From Rhizosphaericola sp047606825 (GTDB lineage Bacteria > Bacteroidota > Bacteroidia > Chitinophagales > Chitinophagaceae): a DNA stretch of 64,000 bases. Of the stretch, positions 24,276 through 32,834 are shown piece after piece. Below the pieces are notes generated by a model. It worked only from the letters and a program-made list of their open reading frames with translations, ran no database searches and was not told the DNA's origin. The stretch is taken from NCBI GenBank assembly GCA_047606825.1, contig JASGDY010000112.1:1-64000 (forward strand), read 5' to 3'. Within the stretch, counting starts at the first letter, position 1, and each line of letters opens with the position of its first letter. Made by a program: the position numbers and the translations under genes.

Positions 24276-25724
24276 ATGTCAGACGCAAAGGAAAAATACG
24301 AAGTGGTCATCGGGCTGGAAGTCCACGCCCAGTTGACAACGGCGAGCAAGCTGTTCTGTGGCGACAGCGCGGCTTTCGGCGCGGCACCCAATACGCACGT
24401 CAGTCCCATCACGCTGGCGCATCCCGGCACGCTTCCCAAGACCAACAAAAAAGCGGTCGAGTACGCCGTGCGCATGGGTATCGCCTGTCATTGCGCGATT
24501 GCGCCGTTCACTTATTTTTCCCGCAAAAACTATTTCTATCCCGACCTCCCCAAAGGTTACCAGATAAGCCAAAACGTCCATCCGATATGCGACAAAGGCC
24601 ATGTCACCATCCATGTCAACGGTACGGAACGCGACATACAGCTTGACCATATCCACCTTGAGGACGACGCGGGCAAGAGCATACACGACATCCATCCCGA
24701 CAATACCTGCATCGACCTCAACCGCGCCGGCACGCCTCTGATAGAGATTGTGTCCATGCCCGACATGCACAGCGCGGAGGAAGCGTTCCAATACGTGACG
24801 GAAATCCGCCGCCTCGTCCGCTGGCTCGGCATCTGCGACGGCAACATGGAAGAGGGCAGCCTGCGCTGCGACGCCAACGTGTCCATACGCCCAAGGGGCG
24901 CAACCAAGCTCGGCACCAAAGTAGAGGTCAAAAACCTCAATTCCATACGCAACGTCAAGAAAGCCATCGAGTACGAGGTCAACCGCATGGTTCAAATGGC
25001 CGAAAACGGCGAAAAAATCATCCAACAGACGCGCAGCTACGATGCCAACAGGGACATCACTTTTGCATTGCGCGACAAGGAAGAGGCCAACGATTACCGC
25101 TATTTCCCCGAACCGGATCTTGCGCCCATCCAACTTACGGACAGTGACGTGCAAAACATAAAAGCACAACTTCCGGCACTGCCACACTACCTGCAACACC
25201 TTTTCGTGGAAAAATACGGCCTGAGTGTTTACGATGCAGAACAGTTGACATTGGAAAAAGAAACAGCGGATTTCTTTTTGCAGACCGCCGATATCACTAC
25301 ACAATACAAAGCCGTCGCCAACTGGATTACGGGTCCGCTGCGGCAGCTTGCCAACGAACGGCAGGTTGATTTTTCCGCATTGGCGATTTTACCTAAGCAG
25401 GTTTCGGATATTATACAGATTATAGACGAGGGAAAAGTCAACTTTTCCGTCGCCTCCGCCAAGATACTCCCGGCATTGTTGGGCAATCCGTCCGCCAAGG
25501 CATTGGACATCGCCACCAAGGAAAATCTTGTGCAGACCAGCGATACGGGCGAACTTGAAACCTGGATTGACGAAGTCATCGCCTTCATGCCCGACAAGGT
25601 AAAAGAATACCAAAAAGGCAAAAAAGGCCTTATCGGTCTCTTCGTCGGACAAGTCAAAAAAGTCAGCAAAGGAAAGGCCGACCCAAAAATGACGACGGAA
25701 CTTTTGCAGAAAAAACTCGGATGA
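24276..25724 (+). CDS. gatB: Asp-tRNA(Asn)/Glu-tRNA(Gln) amidotransferase subunit B
   Basis: ATG 24276 gives 482 residues beginning MSDAKEKYEVVIGLEVHAQL, the classic GatB start; the open frame continues upstream to 24123 but that part is not GatB-like. The PDLPKGYQISQ segment, the HLEDDAGKS segment, GTPLIEIVSMPD and the EGSLRCDANVS block are all present, as is the C-terminal YqeY-like tail ending VSKGKADPKMTTELLQKKL. With GatA and GatC, which are not in this window, it converts misacylated Glu-tRNA(Gln) or Asp-tRNA(Asn). Confidence 0.97.
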   Translation: MSDAKEKYEVVIGLEVHAQLTTASKLFCGDSAAFGAAPNTHVSPITLAHPGTLPKTNKKAVEYAVRMGIACHCAIAPFTYFSRKNYFYPDLPKGYQISQNVHPICDKGHVTIHVNGTERDIQLDHIHLEDDAGKSIHDIHPDNTCIDLNRAGTPLIEIVSMPDMHSAEEAFQYVTEIRRLVRWLGICDGNMEEGSLRCDANVSIRPRGATKLGTKVEVKNLNSIRNVKKAIEYEVNRMVQMAENGEKIIQQTRSYDANRDITFALRDKEEANDYRYFPEPDLAPIQLTDSDVQNIKAQLPALPHYLQHLFVEKYGLSVYDAEQLTLEKETADFFLQTADITTQYKAVANWITGPLRQLANERQVDFSALAILPKQVSDIIQIIDEGKVNFSVASAKILPALLGNPSAKALDIATKENLVQTSDTGELETWIDEVIAFMPDKVKEYQKGKKGLIGLFVGQVKKVSKGKADPKMTTELLQKKLG

Positions 25725-25777
25725 TTTGAGAATAAATCTACCATCTCTAATGGACAGAGATTGAGGTGCGGTCATAT

Positions 25778-26001
25778 TAATGCTAATCAAGGGTTGCAAA
25801 TAATACGAAAAGATTACGCATTGCAGCTCCGTAGGAGCGTACTTATGGTAGCATAGGTTACAATATGGTTATAAAGTTCCGTAGGAATGACCTTATATTG
25901 TTCATAAGGACGTTCCTACGGAACTCATTTTGAACGGATCGGTTACTTCTACCATAAGTTCGTCCGCCACAGCGGACTTTTTCAACCTTTGATTAGCATT
26001 A
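25778..26001. repeat. MITE-like element with TAATGCTAATCAA terminal inverted repeats
   Basis: This 224-bp non-coding segment begins TAATGCTAATCAAGGGTTG and ends with the near-perfect reverse complement. It contains internal short palindromes built on CTCCGTAGGAG and TTCCTACGGAA. It encodes nothing. A related CTCCTACGGAGCTAT word occurs at 56165-56182 and, diverged, at 29150-29166. Confidence 0.75.
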
Positions 26002-26106
26002 TTAATTTACGTTTGCTGTAAAATGTGTATTGTATAACTATCGTTGTTATGCGTTAAGCATTGACCGTTAGGCATTTTTTCCTTTTAACTCTTAAACTTT
26101 TTACTT

Positions 26107-27564
26107 ATGAAATGGATTACAGCTCTGCTATTGACTGCGGTTTGTAACGCAGTATCCGCACAGGGAAAACCTGAGTGGAAAGCTATTTTTCAGGCCATCA
26201 ATACCGATGTCAATGAACATTCCCAAGCGTATGGAACGTTGCAGGACGCAACGCAAAAAATCGGGCATCGGCTGACTGGTTCCGAAAACGGGAAAAAAGC
26301 CGAACAGTACGCTTATAACCTGTTGAAATCTTATGGCATCAAGGACGTAAGATTCCAGCCGTTTCAGGCAGAAAGCTGGAGCCGTGGCACAATTTCCGTC
26401 CAGATTGGAGCCGACAAAGACCACCTACAACCGTTTAAAGCCGTGACACTGGCGCATTCGCCTGTACAAGCGGATGTCACAGCCGACATCATCGACATGG
26501 GCAACGGCGTTGAGGCCGACTACCAAAGAAATCCGACTATCGCCAAAGACAAAATCGTATTGGCATATTTGGGGATTTTACCCAATTCCGCTCCCGGTAC
26601 CAAAAACCTGCACCGATCCGAAAAGACAGCCATTGCGATGAAATATGGCGCAAAAGGCATCATCCTCATCAATGGCGCACCAGGTAGCATCCTCTTGACA
26701 GGAACGGCCTCCGTAACAGGTAAACTGATTTCCATTCCTGCCGTCTGCATTGGGAACGACGCGGGTTTGGCACTCAAAAAAACACTTTTGGAGCACCCAC
26801 AGACGGCTTCCATCCAGATGACCAACCACGCGGGAATGATTACCGCACGCAACGTCGTTGCTACTTTCAAGGGTTCTAAGCAGCCCAAGGAAAAAATCGT
26901 TGTCGGTGGACACCTGGACAGTTGGGACTTGGCGACCGGGGCTATTGACAACGGTATTGGTTCGTTTGCGGTGATGGACATGGCGCGTACATTCCAACAG
27001 TTAAAGCTCCATCCGGAAAGAACTGTGGAATTTGTCTTGTTTATGGGCGAGGAGGAAGGTTTGTTGGGTAGCCGGGCCTATGTCGCGAAAGCCGTCAAAA
27101 ACAAGGATATCGACCATATCCGTTACATGCTTAACTATGACATGACCAATGACCCGAGAGGTTTTAGCTCGAGTGTTCCCGAAACAAAGGATTTGTTCCA
27201 GTACATTGGCTCCGGTATACAGGCGTTCGATACGTCGTTCCACAACAGATTCCAAACGGAAGTAGGGCTGCACAGCGACCATGAACCTTTTATGCTGGAA
27301 GGCGTGCCGACCGGTGGCGGCGGGGAAGCACACCTCGACAAGAATGTCCTGTACTGCTACCATGCTGATTGCGATGTGTTTGACCTTGTGGACAGAGCAG
27401 GGCAACGCAACACGGTTCGTTTTGGTACCATGCTTGTGTATGGCTTGGCAGATGCGCCCAACATCCCCGCAAAACGTTTGTCCGACGAAGAGACCAAGTC
27501 ACTGTTAATCAAAAACAACCTGGAAGAACCCTTGCGGATTTCGGGTGACTGGAGGTGGAAGTGA
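26107..27564 (+). CDS. secreted M28-family zinc aminopeptidase/carboxypeptidase with PA domain
   Basis: This 485-residue protein has a signal peptide ending AVSAQ, a PA-type insertion (roughly residues 110-240, with YGAKGIILINGAPGS) and an M28 catalytic domain. Zinc ligands and catalytic residues are visible in VVGGHLDSWDLATGAIDNGIG (His, Asp), GEEEGLLGS (Glu pair), LNYDMTND (Asp) and CYHADCDVFD (His). The closest general match is the carboxypeptidase Q/plasma glutamate carboxypeptidase group. It is monocistronic and is preceded by a T-rich start-proximal element. Confidence 0.9.
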   Translation: MKWITALLLTAVCNAVSAQGKPEWKAIFQAINTDVNEHSQAYGTLQDATQKIGHRLTGSENGKKAEQYAYNLLKSYGIKDVRFQPFQAESWSRGTISVQIGADKDHLQPFKAVTLAHSPVQADVTADIIDMGNGVEADYQRNPTIAKDKIVLAYLGILPNSAPGTKNLHRSEKTAIAMKYGAKGIILINGAPGSILLTGTASVTGKLISIPAVCIGNDAGLALKKTLLEHPQTASIQMTNHAGMITARNVVATFKGSKQPKEKIVVGGHLDSWDLATGAIDNGIGSFAVMDMARTFQQLKLHPERTVEFVLFMGEEEGLLGSRAYVAKAVKNKDIDHIRYMLNYDMTNDPRGFSSSVPETKDLFQYIGSGIQAFDTSFHNRFQTEVGLHSDHEPFMLEGVPTGGGGEAHLDKNVLYCYHADCDVFDLVDRAGQRNTVRFGTMLVYGLADAPNIPAKRLSDEETKSLLIKNNLEEPLRISGDWRWK

Positions 27565-27690
27565 GGTGTGAGACATGACGTATTAGGTTATTATATTAGG
27601 TGAAACCAATCTTATGCATCATCCTTTCTTTGGAAATTCAAAAATGACGTTTACATGACAATATCATCGCATTTTCCAAATTTCCGTAAG

Positions 27691-27698
27691 TAACTTTG
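27691..27698 (+). promoter_or_regulatory. hemA: -7 box TAACTTTG upstream of hemA
   Basis: A perfect TAnnTTTG lies 165 nt before the hemA ATG. If used, it gives a leader of about 160 nt, which is long compared with the leaderless genes in the window. The leader ends in a T-rich TTTTTACTTTTGAC element. Confidence 0.4.
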
Positions 27699-27863
27699 CC
27701 TGTCGGTCTGATGAAGTGTGCCGTTCATTTGCATTTCCCTGAGCCCTTTGCCAGCAGCGACGACGGAATAGATTGAATGTAATGTGGTATCAAGCCAAGT
27801 ACGAATGTTGGCGGTTGGTTCGACTTTTTGTTTTTGGCTTTTTACTTTTGACTTAACAGTAGC

Positions 27864-29102
27864 ATGGATTATCAAAAATTTTGCGTAGCAGGTATCAACT
27901 ACAAAAAGACAGACGTTGCTGTCCGCAGCCAGTTTGCGGTTTCCGAAGACCAATACAGACGTATATTGGAAAACGCATTGACCCAAGGTCTTAAAGACGT
28001 ATTCGTCATATCTTCCTGCAACCGCACCGAAATCTATGGCATCGCCAACAGTCCCCATGACCTCGTCGAACTCCTCTGCAACGAAACCGACGGCACGTCC
28101 GCACTGTTCCAACAGATGGCGTACATCCACACCGCCGAAAAAGCGATGGAGCATCTTTTCGACGTCTCCGCAGGGTTGGACTCGCAGATTCTGGGAGATT
28201 ACGAGATTGTCGGACAGATGAAGCACGCCGTGCAGTTTGCTCACAGCTACGGCACCATCGGCGCGTTTTCAGACAGGCTCGTCAACTTTGCCGTCAAGTC
28301 CTCCAAAGACATCAAAAACAGGACGCAGCTAAGCGGCGGCACCACCTCGGTTTCCTTTGCCGCCATACAGTTTCTCAAATGGCACTGCAAGGATTTCTCC
28401 AACAAAAAAGTAGTGCTCGTCGGTGCCGGAAAAATCGCCGTCAGCACCGCACGTAACCTCAAAGACTATCTGGAAATCCCTAACCTGACCATCGTCAACC
28501 GCACTTGGGAAAAAGCGGAAAACCTCGCACAGGAACTCGGTTACAAAGCCGCCTCGGCAACGGAACTCACACGGCAAATACAGGCAGCGGACATCATCAT
28601 CACCGCTACCAATACCGCCATGCCCATCATCAACAAACAAATGCTGGAAGGGCAATCGCCAAAAATCCTGATTGACCTCTCCATCCCCTACAATATCGAA
28701 ACCAATGTCAAGGAACTGCCCGGAATGATATTGGTCAACGTGGATGAACTCTCCAAAATCGGCGAAATGACCTTCTCCAACAGGAAAAACGAAATCCCCG
28801 CCGCCAAGGCCATCATCCGCGGATACCTTGACGAGTTTGCCGAATGGTATCGCATGCGCAAAAACGTTCCCGTACTGAAAGTCGCCAAGCAGGTCATGCT
28901 CGACATCCGCAAAAAGGAAATGTGCGACTGTATCCAACAGCCTGCCGTTCCCGTAATGGAAATGGACAAAGTCGTCCCCGTAGACCTCGCGCTCAAAAAA
29001 GCCATCAACAAAATGGCCGTAAAACTCCGAGAAAACTTCCAGGAAAAAGGATGCAACTGCATACAAGCCATCAATGAATTTATCGCTGCAAAGGAAAATT
29101 AA
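27864..29102 (+). CDS. hemA: glutamyl-tRNA reductase
   Basis: This 412-residue enzyme carries out the first committed step of C5-pathway heme synthesis, reducing Glu-tRNA to glutamate-1-semialdehyde. The catalytic Cys52 sits in ISSCNRTEIYG, followed by AGLDSQILGDYEIVGQMK and the NADPH-binding VVLVGAGKIAVSTARNLK. The C-terminal dimerisation domain is present. It leads the cluster hemA-hemC-hemD-hemE, but a MITE-like element separates it from hemC by 227 bp. hemL and hemB are not in the window. Confidence 0.97.
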   Translation: MDYQKFCVAGINYKKTDVAVRSQFAVSEDQYRRILENALTQGLKDVFVISSCNRTEIYGIANSPHDLVELLCNETDGTSALFQQMAYIHTAEKAMEHLFDVSAGLDSQILGDYEIVGQMKHAVQFAHSYGTIGAFSDRLVNFAVKSSKDIKNRTQLSGGTTSVSFAAIQFLKWHCKDFSNKKVVLVGAGKIAVSTARNLKDYLEIPNLTIVNRTWEKAENLAQELGYKAASATELTRQIQAADIIITATNTAMPIINKQMLEGQSPKILIDLSIPYNIETNVKELPGMILVNVDELSKIGEMTFSNRKNEIPAAKAIIRGYLDEFAEWYRMRKNVPVLKVAKQVMLDIRKKEMCDCIQQPAVPVMEMDKVVPVDLALKKAINKMAVKLRENFQEKGCNCIQAINEFIAAKEN

Positions 29103-29162
29103 TTCAATATCATATTCCCATACCATAAATTTGTACGGTTGAAAAGGTCGCTCCTATGGGGC

Positions 29163-29313
29163 TATACCATACGCAGCATAAAAATGTGCAATCCTTTTAA
29201 GCAATAAACGCGTAGTTAAGTGATGAAAACGTTTACCGTCATTTCCGCGTAGGCGGGAATGACGCCAAGGTGTTCACATTCTTCAATGCATATTTTACCC
29301 TGCGTGGCGTATA
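29163..29313. repeat. MITE-like element, TATAC family, copy 1
   Basis: This 151-bp segment has inverted ends starting TATAC (left arm TATACCATACGCAGCATAAA, right arm its imperfect reverse complement TGCGTGGCGTATA). In the middle is the family hairpin, a diverged form of GTCATTCCCGC..GCGGGAATGAC. It fills the hemA-hemC gap. Confidence 0.75.
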
Positions 29314-29329
29314 ACAGCCAACAGCTATT

Positions 29330-30289
29330 ATGAACCATAACATTATCCGAATCGGCACGCGTGACAGCCAGCTCGCCTTGTGGCAGACCCAGAAAGTACA
29401 GCAACTCTTGGAAGCTGTCGGATACGCGACCACACTTGTTCCCGTCAAGAGCGAAGGCGACCTCGACCTTGTCACACCGCTTTACGCCATGGGTGTACAA
29501 GGTGTTTTTACCAAGACTTTGGACGCTTACCTACTCAGCAACAGGATTGACATCGCCGTGCATTCCATGAAAGACGTACCAACGCAACTGGCGAAAGGTA
29601 TCGTGCAGGCCGCCGTGTTGCCGCGCGCCGACACACATGACATCCTCGTCCTGAAAAAAGAAAATTGGCACAGGGACAACGCCGGCAACTGGGAACGAAA
29701 CGCGACAGACAACAGGCCTTTCCATATCGGTACAGGTTCGGTAAGGCGTAAGGCACAGTGGCTTAACCGCTATCCCCATAGCCATATCGACAACCTCCGC
29801 GGCAATGTGCAGACGCGTCTACGCAAACTGGAAGAAAATAACTGGGACGGTGCTATATTTGCAGCGGCAGGACTGGACAGGATGGCGTTGATTCCAGACG
29901 GCCATATTGCGCTGGACTGGATGCTGCCCGCGCCAGCACAAGGTGCCATCATGGTCGTATGCAGGACGGAAGACACATCCACAAAACAATGTTGCCTGAC
30001 GATGAACGACGAGGCGACCGCATTCTGTACGAAAATTGAACGGGATTTCCTGCGTACATTGATGGGCGGATGTTCCACTCCCATCGGTGCCCATGCTTAT
30101 ATACACGACGAAAAGATTATTTTTAAAGGCAACATACTCTCTCCGGACGGGAAACATAAACGCGAAATCACGCTTGAGCAACGCTATGGACACAATAGCC
30201 AACTCGGCATCGTCGCGGCACAAAAGTTACTGGCTGAGGGCGTCGCCACAATCATAGATGAAATTAGAAAATTTGAGCAAAGCAATTAA
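29330..30289 (+). CDS. hemC: porphobilinogen deaminase (hydroxymethylbilane synthase)
   Basis: This 319-residue enzyme polymerises four porphobilinogens. Conserved features are RIGTRDSQLALWQT, the HSMKDVP catalytic aspartate (Asp82), the RRKAQWL arginine block and Cys248 in LMGGCSTPIGAHAY, which carries the dipyrromethane cofactor. The 3' end overlaps hemD by 32 bp, so the two are translated together. Confidence 0.97.
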   Translation: MNHNIIRIGTRDSQLALWQTQKVQQLLEAVGYATTLVPVKSEGDLDLVTPLYAMGVQGVFTKTLDAYLLSNRIDIAVHSMKDVPTQLAKGIVQAAVLPRADTHDILVLKKENWHRDNAGNWERNATDNRPFHIGTGSVRRKAQWLNRYPHSHIDNLRGNVQTRLRKLEENNWDGAIFAAAGLDRMALIPDGHIALDWMLPAPAQGAIMVVCRTEDTSTKQCCLTMNDEATAFCTKIERDFLRTLMGGCSTPIGAHAYIHDEKIIFKGNILSPDGKHKREITLEQRYGHNSQLGIVAAQKLLAEGVATIIDEIRKFEQSN

Positions 30290-30986
30290 CATACTATGCA
30301 CGCGCAAGCTGGACGCGAAAGTCCTCAAAAAAGCGGAACTCAATAATATCCATATTAACTGTGTTCCCTTTATCGAGACCATTTTCACCCAGAGCAGCGA
30401 CGTGGAAAACAAGGTGAAAGAGCTTGAAACCCAGGAAATCGTGGCAGTCTTTACCAGCAAAAAAGCAGTGGAAGGCGTTATCGGACTCTTGACAACAGTT
30501 CCCAACTGGAAGATATTCTGCACCGGCGGCATTACCAAAAACTCCATCATCAAATACTTCGGCGAAGACCATATCGTCGAGAGCGGTAAACACGCCTCCG
30601 ACGTCAAACAAAAAATATTAAAAAGAAAAAGCAGCATCCTCAAAGTCTATTTCTTTTGTGGCGACCAACGGATGAACGACATCCCCGAATCCCTGCCCAC
30701 ACAAGGCATCCAAGTGGAAGAAATGGTTGTGTACAAAACCATCCTGTTGCCGCAGTACATCGACAAGGACTATGACGGTATCATGTTTTTCAGTCCCAGC
30801 GCGGCACACAGTTATTTTTCCGAAAATACACTGCCGACAGAGACACCGCTGTTTTCCATCGGCAACACGACCACGGCCACCATCAAGACCTACAGTGCCA
30901 ATCCCATTATTACGAGCGAATGGCCCGGACAGGAATCACTGGCCAACCTAGTCATCCAGCATTTTTCTAATTTGATAAATGTCTGA
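30258..30986 (+). CDS. hemD: uroporphyrinogen-III synthase
   Basis: This 242-residue protein is poorly conserved in sequence, as usual for HemD. The two-domain pattern is visible (AVFTSKKAVEGV, KIFCTGGITKNSI, then MFFSPSAAHSYF and FSIGNTTTATIK). It closes the linear tetrapyrrole into uroporphyrinogen III. ATG 30258 lies inside hemC; no later ATG fits, so the 32-bp overlap is real. Confidence 0.92.
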   Translation: MKLENLSKAINILCTRKLDAKVLKKAELNNIHINCVPFIETIFTQSSDVENKVKELETQEIVAVFTSKKAVEGVIGLLTTVPNWKIFCTGGITKNSIIKYFGEDHIVESGKHASDVKQKILKRKSSILKVYFFCGDQRMNDIPESLPTQGIQVEEMVVYKTILLPQYIDKDYDGIMFFSPSAAHSYFSENTLPTETPLFSIGNTTTATIKTYSANPIITSEWPGQESLANLVIQHFSNLINV

Positions 30987-31030
30987 ATCAGTATTTATAG
31001 GATGATTGGATGAACAGGATTTTAACAATT

Positions 31031-31131
31031 ATTAATGGGAGCAACATTTAGTGCTTAAAATATTTTATGAAACTCAATATTAATAAGGCTTTCATCTTTA
31101 TAAATACGCACTAAATGATGACCCCATTAAT
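31031..31131. repeat. small element with ATTAATGGG terminal inverted repeats
   Basis: 24-bp ends (left from 31031, ATTAATGGGAGCAACATTTA; right arm 31108-31131) are inverted repeats with about three mismatches. The interior is AT-rich and non-coding. It is unrelated in sequence to the TATAC family next to it. Confidence 0.65.
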
Positions 31132-31153
31132 AAATAAATGGACTGAATTAAAC

Positions 31154-31340
31154 TATACGTCGGATAAAAATGTGTAATGAAAAATATGAACACCTCACCG
31201 TCATTCCCGCGTAGGCGGGAATCTGATATATGGAATGCATCGGATTCCCGCCTACGCGGGAATGACGGTGAGGTGTTTATTGCTTATTTAGGTTTTCATT
31301 ACCTAAGCGTATTGCACATTGTTATGTAGTGTACGGTATA
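31154..31340. repeat. MITE-like element, TATAC family, copy 2 (most complete)
   Basis: 187 bp with inverted TATAC ends and very long inverted inner arms: CACCTCACCGTCATTCCCGC is followed by GTAGGCGGGAATC on the left and mirrored exactly on the right (31191-31220 and 31249-31278 regions). The inner arms could fold into one large hairpin. Confidence 0.82.
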
Positions 31341-31391
31341 ATTATTTAAACATTATCCAATCTCAACTATTAACTATTCGTTATTCACTAT

Positions 31392-32408
31392 ATGAACGAT
31401 TTAATTTTAAAAGCCTTGCGCGGCGAACCGACCGAGCGCACACCTGTCTGGATGATGCGTCAAGCTGGTCGCTACCTACCCCAATACATTGCCCTGCGGA
31501 ACAAATATTCCTTTTTCGAACGTTGCCAAAATCCGGAATTGGCGTGCGAGATTACTTTGCAGCCCGTTGACATCATCGGCGTGGACGCCGCGATATTGTT
31601 TTCTGATATTTTGGTAGTGCCGCAGGCAATGGGTCAGGAAGTCCAACTTGTGGAAAAAGTCGGACCGTTCCTACCACATCCTATCCAAACCGAAGCCGAC
31701 CTGAAAACCGTCAAAGTCCCCGATGTAAAAGACACTTTGTCCTACGTTTTCGAAGCCATCAAGCTTATCAAAAAAGAACTCAATGGACGTGTCCCGCTGA
31801 TTGGATTCGCAGGGGCGCCGTGGACCGTATTTTGCTATATGGTGCAGGGAAAAGGTTCCAAGACATTCGACGAAGCCAAATCTTTCTACTATAAAAATCC
31901 AGCCCTGGCACAGCAGCTTTTGCAGAGCATTACCGACACGACCATCGCCTATCTGAAGGAGCAGGTCAACAGCGGTGCCGACCTCGTGCAGGTATTTGAC
32001 AGTTGGGGCGGATTGTTGGCTCCGGACGATTTTCTGGAAATATCATTCCGGTATATCCAACAGATTGTGGACGCGCTGCAACCATTGGCTCCTGTCATCG
32101 TATTCGCCAAAGGCGCATGGTTTGCCTTACCTGAAATGGCAGCATCCGGCGCAAGCGGGCTTGGCATCGACTGGACGATACGTCCGCAGGTCGCACGTCA
32201 GTTCGTCGGCGACAACATCACGCTGCAAGGCAATTACGACCCCGCCAAACTATTGGCGCCTATCCCCGAAATCAAAAAATCGGTCCGCAAGATGTTGACC
32301 GACTTCGGACCGGGCAGATATATTGCCAATCTCGGACACGGCATCCTGCCCAATGTTCCCGTTGACCACGCCCGCGCGTTTGTCGATACCGTGAAAGAGT
32401 TTGGATAG
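31392..32408 (+). CDS. hemE: uroporphyrinogen decarboxylase
   Basis: This 338-residue enzyme removes four carboxyl groups from uroporphyrinogen III. Signature blocks are [15 protein letters not shown] near residue 18, [13 protein letters not shown] (with the substrate-binding aspartate), [13 protein letters not shown] and the C-terminal [11 protein letters not shown]. It is separated from hemD by two repeat elements, so it probably has its own promoter, though I see no clean TAnnTTTG box. Confidence 0.97.
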   Translation: MNDLILKALRGEPTERTPVWMMRQAGRYLPQYIALRNKYSFFERCQNPELACEITLQPVDIIGVDAAILFSDILVVPQAMGQEVQLVEKVGPFLPHPIQTEADLKTVKVPDVKDTLSYVFEAIKLIKKELNGRVPLIGFAGAPWTVFCYMVQGKGSKTFDEAKSFYYKNPALAQQLLQSITDTTIAYLKEQVNSGADLVQVFDSWGGLLAPDDFLEISFRYIQQIVDALQPLAPVIVFAKGAWFALPEMAASGASGLGIDWTIRPQVARQFVGDNITLQGNYDPAKLLAPIPEIKKSVRKMLTDFGPGRYIANLGHGILPNVPVDHARAFVDTVKEFG

Positions 32409-32475
32409 AGGAGAACGGAGTGTGTACACAACGCTCTTTGCCACGATTTAGCATTGAACCGCCCTGCAAAAAAGC

Positions 32476-32483
32476 TATCTTTG
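32476..32483 (+). promoter_or_regulatory. -7 box TATCTTTG for the small gene at 32498
   Basis: A perfect TAnnTTTG box ends 14 nt before the ATG, which gives a short leader and supports ATG 32498 over the upstream frame. Confidence 0.55.
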
Positions 32484-32497
32484 TAAAAACGAACGAC

Positions 32498-32689
32498 ATG
32501 AAAGAAGAAATAGATGTAAAAAAGGGTGACAGGATGTCCGCAGACCCACGCCTTACGGGTTTAGACACCTGGGTGGACGGGGAGGTTATCGACATCGAAA
32601 AAAACCCGTTCAAGGGCATTGTCATTGCCATAAAAGATTCATTGGGACGTATTTTCTTCGGAGAGAAAAAATATTTTAAACTATCTTAA
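32498..32689 (+). CDS. small conserved-looking protein of unknown function
   Basis: This 63-residue soluble protein begins MKEEIDVKKGDRMSADPRLT and ends GRIFFGEKKYFKLS. Its glycine-rich, beta-strand pattern (GDRM.., WVDGEVIDIEKNPFKGIVIAIKD) resembles a small SH3/KOW-like barrel, which is only an impression. It has its own promoter box and stands alone. The composition and codon use look like real coding sequence. Confidence 0.7.
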   Translation: MKEEIDVKKGDRMSADPRLTGLDTWVDGEVIDIEKNPFKGIVIAIKDSLGRIFFGEKKYFKLS

Positions 32690-32834
32690 TCATGTTTGCA
32701 ATCAGTTTTGATATGGTTTGACTTGCCTTACAGAACAACAAGTAGAATCATAGATAAGCAGGGATTTACAGTTTCCCGTTTCGCTGTTCGGGATGTTAGC
32801 GCAGCGTATCCTGGACAGCGAAAACTCGCCACTT

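Larger units (their letters stand above)
30987..31391. other. intergenic region between hemD and hemE, filled by two repeats
   Basis: There is no gene here. It contains a 101-bp element with inverted ends (31031-31131) and a full TATAC-family copy (31154-31340). The last 45 bp contain the tandem-like ACTATTAACTATTCGTTATT just before hemE. Confidence 0.6.

Noticed and set aside
31197..31270. GTCATTCCCGC repeats as DNA-uptake sequences
   Set aside because: They occur only in paired inverted copies within larger elements with defined ends, unlike dispersed uptake words.
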